A DNA stretch of 34,026 nucleotides, taken from NCBI GenBank assembly GCA_937921935.1, contig CAKZWQ010000078.1, forward strand, positions 1-34,026. The letters are read 5' to 3'. The notes beneath the pieces are model-generated. The model was given only the letters and a program-made list of their open reading frames with translations. It did no database searches and was not told the DNA's origin. The position numbers were made by a program, and so were the translations under genes. Position 1 is the stretch's first letter; each line of letters begins with the position of its first letter. Source of the stretch: an uncultured Gammaproteobacteria bacterium. Its GTDB lineage: Bacteria; Pseudomonadota; Gammaproteobacteria; Steroidobacterales; GCA-2729495. Positions 30,650 to 34,026 of this stretch are shown piece after piece.

Positions 30650-33019
30650 ATGTCCACTTGTAGCTCACGCATGCTGCGTGTCTTCCTTATTCTGGTTGTT
30701 GGTTCGGGTTCAGGCGCGCTGCCTGTGCAGAATGCATTGGCACAGAACGTGATGATGGATGACATCGTCGTCACGACCCAGCGCCGCGAGGAACAGGCCC
30801 AAGAGACGCCGATCGCGATCACGGCATTGAATGCCGATCAGCTGGAAAGATTATCCGTCGAGGAAACCCTCGACGTCACTAAGCTGGTGCCCAATATGAT
30901 CGGGCACAACAACACCGGCTTGGGTACCGCGAATACTTACTCGCTGCGTGGCCTTAACAACACTGAGTCCATCGCGACCTTTGACCCACCCGTCGGTTCC
31001 TATGTGGATGACATCTACGTCACGCGTCAGAACGCTAACAACTTTACCTTGTTCGACGTGGACCGCATTGAGGTTGCCCGTGGTCCACAGGGCACTTTGT
31101 TTGGCCGCAATACCACGGGTGGTGCGGTACGTGTGATCATGAAGAAGCCCGGCGATACCCTGGGCGGCTTCGTAGAGGCTGGCGCCGGCGAGCACAGTCG
31201 CTATCAGACTCGCGGTAGCATTGATGTGCCCGTGACTGAAAATATTAAGACCAAGTTTTCCGGGTACTACCAGCAGGATGATGGCTGGGTGAAAGATACG
31301 AACGTGGGTAGCATTACCCGCGGCGCGGGCTTCACCAAGACCGACAAGGACATCAACCAGACCAAGAACTTCGGTGCGCGTGCCGCGGTCCTGTGGGATA
31401 TCACCGACGACCTCAGCTGGGATCTGGCCTTTGATCATATTGAGGACGACCGGGCTAACCTGTGGAACTTCAGGAAGAACGGCAACCGGTTCGCAAATAC
31501 GGGCCTTAGCCGGACCGAAAGTAATCTGGTTGGTCTGATGGCCAACAAGAAACAGGGCAACAAGCTTGGCAACAAAATCGAGTCAAGCAATGTTACGTCG
31601 GTTCTGGACTGGACAATTGGTGATGCAGGCACAGTGTCCTTTATTACCGGCTGGCGTGACATGAATCAGAATTTCGCCCTGGACTTTTGTGATAACCGGG
31701 CTTTCTGCGCCGGCCAGTCTTCGGCTATTGCGCCTATCCCCGGTGATGTGGCTCCGTGGGGCGCTTTCACTATTTCAAATGACAGCAAGCACAAGCAGCT
31801 GACCCAGGAAGTGAAATGGGTCTCTAATATCGGCGACCAGATCCAATATGTGGCCGGTATTTTTTACCTCGACGAAGACAACAACACGGACTTTGGCGAT
31901 ATTTTCGACGTCGGTGCGCCATTGAATATTGCCGATCGCGTGCTGCAGAACGACACGGAATCGACAGCTGCCTATATACAGGCCGATTACTCCGTGACGG
32001 ACCAGTGGATAATCACCGCCGGTGTTCGTTATACGGATGAAGAGAAACAGATCCGTATCCGCGATAACAATCCGACCGTCCCGCCGGTCACGGATGTGAA
32101 CCTCGATGGTGTCGACGACGAAGATCTGGCCACTGTCAATCTGGGTCTGAATGGCATTCCCAAGAATAACGACGAAGAAGTCTGGACCCCGCGATTGGCG
32201 GTTCAATTTCTGGCCAATGACGATGTGAGCTTTTATGCCTCGGCTACCAAAGGCTTCAAGTCAGGCGGCTGGAATGCACGTGGAACCACGCCGGATACTC
32301 TGCTTGATTTCGGCAAGGAAGAGGTCTGGTCCTACGAGCTTGGCATGAAGTCCGAATGGTTTGACAATCGCCTGCGGGCAAACGTCACGGCCTTTTATTC
32401 CGATGTGGAAGATTTCCAGTTACCTTCGGGTCGGGCTACCGCCACGGGCGGCATCGAGTTCATTACCGGTAACTTCTCTGACCTGGAGAATAAAGGTCTG
32501 GAAGTTGAACTGGTTTATGTGCCCGTTGATGAGTTGACCGTGTTTGCCAACATTGGTCTGCAGGATGCCTCCTACGAGAACATCGATTCGTCGATTAAGC
32601 AGCAACAGGCGGACTGTCAGGCTGGCATCGATCCTGCCGACAACTGCGGCAATGGCATCGTCAATGAGAATGGTCAGATCGCCGACCCTACGCGGTCGCC
32701 GGACTGGACTCTTAACGTGGGTGCCAACTACCTGTTCGACCTGGGTGGTCCTTACGAGCTGATTCCGGGTGGTTACATCTACATGGTGGATGACCACAAT
32801 GTCGGCACCAGCGGTGGGCCAGAGTCGACGGTGAGTGACTACACGGTGTTCACAGGATCAGTCGCACTGAATAACACTGATGCCGACTGGTCCGTCATCG
32901 CCGAGTGCCGCAACTGCACGGATCGTCGCCAGGTAGTTTCTACCCTGGCCGGCTTCCAGTACCTGCAGGAGCCCCGCACCTGGATGATTCGCCTCAGAAA
33001 GGGTTTCGGTGGCATCTGA
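30650..33019 (+). CDS. TonB-dependent outer-membrane receptor
   Basis: 789 residues. A signal peptide (about 1-31, ending ALAQN) precedes the TonB-box-like DDIVVTTQRREE. The plug domain includes ETLDVTKLVPNM, TYSLRGLNNT and VARGPQGTLFGRNTTGGAVRV (split in two short pieces by position), the standard plug signature. The rest is the 22-strand barrel with many aromatic strand ends such as WSYELGMKSEWF. The last strand PRTWMIRLRKGF is followed by GGI, so the protein does not end on the usual terminal Phe. Receptors of this subtype in marine heterotrophs import organic substrates as well as siderophores. GGAGGGGG precedes the ATG. Confidence 0.92.
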   Translation: MSTCSSRMLRVFLILVVGSGSGALPVQNALAQNVMMDDIVVTTQRREEQAQETPIAITALNADQLERLSVEETLDVTKLVPNMIGHNNTGLGTANTYSLRGLNNTESIATFDPPVGSYVDDIYVTRQNANNFTLFDVDRIEVARGPQGTLFGRNTTGGAVRVIMKKPGDTLGGFVEAGAGEHSRYQTRGSIDVPVTENIKTKFSGYYQQDDGWVKDTNVGSITRGAGFTKTDKDINQTKNFGARAAVLWDITDDLSWDLAFDHIEDDRANLWNFRKNGNRFANTGLSRTESNLVGLMANKKQGNKLGNKIESSNVTSVLDWTIGDAGTVSFITGWRDMNQNFALDFCDNRAFCAGQSSAIAPIPGDVAPWGAFTISNDSKHKQLTQEVKWVSNIGDQIQYVAGIFYLDEDNNTDFGDIFDVGAPLNIADRVLQNDTESTAAYIQADYSVTDQWIITAGVRYTDEEKQIRIRDNNPTVPPVTDVNLDGVDDEDLATVNLGLNGIPKNNDEEVWTPRLAVQFLANDDVSFYASATKGFKSGGWNARGTTPDTLLDFGKEEVWSYELGMKSEWFDNRLRANVTAFYSDVEDFQLPSGRATATGGIEFITGNFSDLENKGLEVELVYVPVDELTVFANIGLQDASYENIDSSIKQQQADCQAGIDPADNCGNGIVNENGQIADPTRSPDWTLNVGANYLFDLGGPYELIPGGYIYMVDDHNVGTSGGPESTVSDYTVFTGSVALNNTDADWSVIAECRNCTDRRQVVSTLAGFQYLQEPRTWMIRLRKGFGGI

Positions 33020-33037
33020 TTAGTTAAGCGATAATTC

Positions 33038-33076
33038 AGGGCGCGGCTGCGAGAGTGGCCGCGCCCTTTTCTTTTT
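33038..33076 (+). terminator. Rho-independent terminator after the TonB receptor
   Basis: A 10-pair GC-rich stem (AGGGCGCGGC / GCCGCGCCCT) with a 10-base loop is followed by TTTTCTTTTT. It isolates the receptor from the downstream hydrolase gene, whose ATG lies 19 bases further on. Confidence 0.9.
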
Positions 33077-33094
33077 CCGGATGCCGCCTTGCCC

Positions 33095-34026
33095 ATGAAA
33101 ATTCGCTGGCTCCTGATGGTTGCAGTTGCTGCCTTGCTGGCCTGGTCATCAAGCGAGTGGCTGTTCCTCAAGCGTTACAGCAGCTTTGTGCTCAATGGCT
33201 ACGACGCCCACACCGCGCCCATTGACTGGTACGAGCCCCTTTATCCTCTTGTTCATGGGACAGGCAGGCCACTGCCGGCGCTAGCTCAGCCCACGATTCC
33301 GATCTCATTGCTGGCAGACATCGAGGCCTATGCCGAAGCCCAGGATTCCATGGCGCTGATTGTGGTGCGCAACGGCAAGGTAGAGCTGGAACGTTACTGG
33401 CCCGGCCACGATCGGGAGTCCCTGTTTAATCCCCAGTCCATGTCCAAGACCGTGCTGGCCATGGCTGTAGGCATAGCCCTGGCCGACGGTAGTATTGAAT
33501 CCGTCGACACGCCCATTGGCCGTTACCTTGACGAGTGGCGCGATGACCCGCGCGGCGAAATCACTGTCCGCAACTTGTTGCAGATGTCTGGTGGCCTTGC
33601 TCAGATCTCAGCGGACTATCGCCCCGTGCCGTGGTCCCGGGGTGTCTGGCAACATTTTGGTACGGACTTCGACGGCCCGATTCTGGACCTTGAACTGGTG
33701 GATGCGCCGGGCACCCGTTTCGACTACAACAACAATGAAAACAATCTCCTTGGGCTGATACTGGAACGGGCGACGGGACAGGCCTATCAGGATTTCGTGG
33801 GCGAACGACTCTGGCGCCCGGCAGACCTGGGGCCGGCTTTCATGTACCTGGAGGCGCCGGGCGGCAGCGTCATGAAGTCCTGCTGCATCCTGTCCCGTCC
33901 GGTGGACTGGGCAAAGCTTGGACTGCTGATTCTCAACGACGGCCGGCTGGGTGATGAGCAGTTGTTACCGGCCGGCTGGGTGCGCGAAATGGTGCAACCG
34001 GCCGCTACCTGGGACGGCTATGGCTA
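33095..34026 (+). CDS. Beta-lactamase-fold serine hydrolase (3' end outside window)
   Basis: The frame is open from ATG 33095 to the right edge: 310 residues plus two bases. An N-terminal hydrophobic segment (about 4-17) suggests export or a membrane anchor. The penicillin-binding-protein/class C beta-lactamase family motifs are present: S115-M-S-K118 and Y211-N-N; the third motif (KTG/HxG) should lie beyond the window. ITVRNLLQMSGG and GTRFDYNNNENNLLG are also typical of these serine hydrolases, which include esterases, D-aminopeptidases and 6-aminohexanoate-dimer hydrolase-like enzymes. Its expression probably needs its own promoter, since a terminator precedes it. Confidence 0.88.
   Translation, partial: MKIRWLLMVAVAALLAWSSSEWLFLKRYSSFVLNGYDAHTAPIDWYEPLYPLVHGTGRPLPALAQPTIPISLLADIEAYAEAQDSMALIVVRNGKVELERYWPGHDRESLFNPQSMSKTVLAMAVGIALADGSIESVDTPIGRYLDEWRDDPRGEITVRNLLQMSGGLAQISADYRPVPWSRGVWQHFGTDFDGPILDLELVDAPGTRFDYNNNENNLLGLILERATGQAYQDFVGERLWRPADLGPAFMYLEAPGGSVMKSCCILSRPVDWAKLGLLILNDGRLGDEQLLPAGWVREMVQPAATWDGYG

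Noticed and set aside
1..34026. CRISPR array, tRNA, rRNA, integrase or transposase genes
   Set aside because: None was seen in reading both strands: no regularly spaced repeats, no cloverleaf candidates and no DDE or tyrosine-recombinase motifs in the frames.

Overview
The window looks like chromosomal DNA from a GC-rich, aerobic, Gram-negative heterotroph, most likely a gammaproteobacterium. The pointers are a GreB elongation factor, a YbaN/DUF454 protein, lipoboxes and Tat/Sec signals, a TonB-dependent receptor, and an accessory gene content dominated by oxygenases and flavin enzymes. This lineage call is inference from gene content; there is no rRNA or other marker gene. No tRNA, rRNA, CRISPR array, transposase or integrase was seen.

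Layout. (1) 1-4819, minus strand: a Tat-exported SnoaL-like protein cut by the left edge, a 573-base stretch with no convincing gene but an imperfect 42-base inverted repeat, a patatin-like lipoprotein, a DUF1330 protein, a first Rieske oxygenase, GreB and a CoA-binding protein. (2) 4889-8370, plus strand: an FmdB-type zinc ribbon with a His-rich tail, a lipoprotein nuclease that starts inside it, a luciferase-like (LLM) flavin oxidoreductase, and a second Rieske oxygenase ending in a clear terminator. (3) 8417-14442: an alpha/beta hydrolase (minus), then a plus-strand run of quinone-oxidoreductase-like MDR, an HSL-type esterase, a remnant of a short-chain dehydrogenase, a polytopic membrane protein of unknown function, a flavodoxin-fold reductase and an NmrA-like protein. 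(4) 14446-16993: DUF454, a small zinc-ribbon protein, a second LLM oxidoreductase and a truncated GGDEF domain. (5) 17156-27895: nine genes in one direction with overlaps or very short gaps, beginning with a three-subunit xanthine-dehydrogenase-family molybdenum hydroxylase. (6) 27920-34026: a TauD/TfdA dioxygenase, a Ycf46-like AAA+ ATPase, a TonB-dependent receptor with its terminator, and a beta-lactamase-fold serine hydrolase cut by the right edge.

Reading as a whole: the gene set fits uptake (TonB receptor, GPH-type symporter) and oxidative breakdown of an organic, perhaps aromatic or polycyclic, compound: two Rieske oxygenases, two LLM enzymes, an FAD monooxygenase, an Fe/2OG dioxygenase, two dehydrogenase-like proteins, several hydrolases and a Mo-hydroxylase. 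The substrate cannot be read from the sequence.

The most notable point is the Mo-hydroxylase. Its FAD subunit carries a four-cysteine insertion (C-x15-C-x7-C-x8-C, residues 122/138/146/155) of the type that binds the extra [4Fe-4S] cluster in 4-hydroxybenzoyl-CoA reductase. An unrecognised 243-residue protein is encoded, by stop/start overlap, between the small and large subunits. A benzoyl-CoA-reductase-type iron-sulfur relay among oxygen-dependent enzymes, with a possible fourth component, is the best candidate for an undescribed system here.
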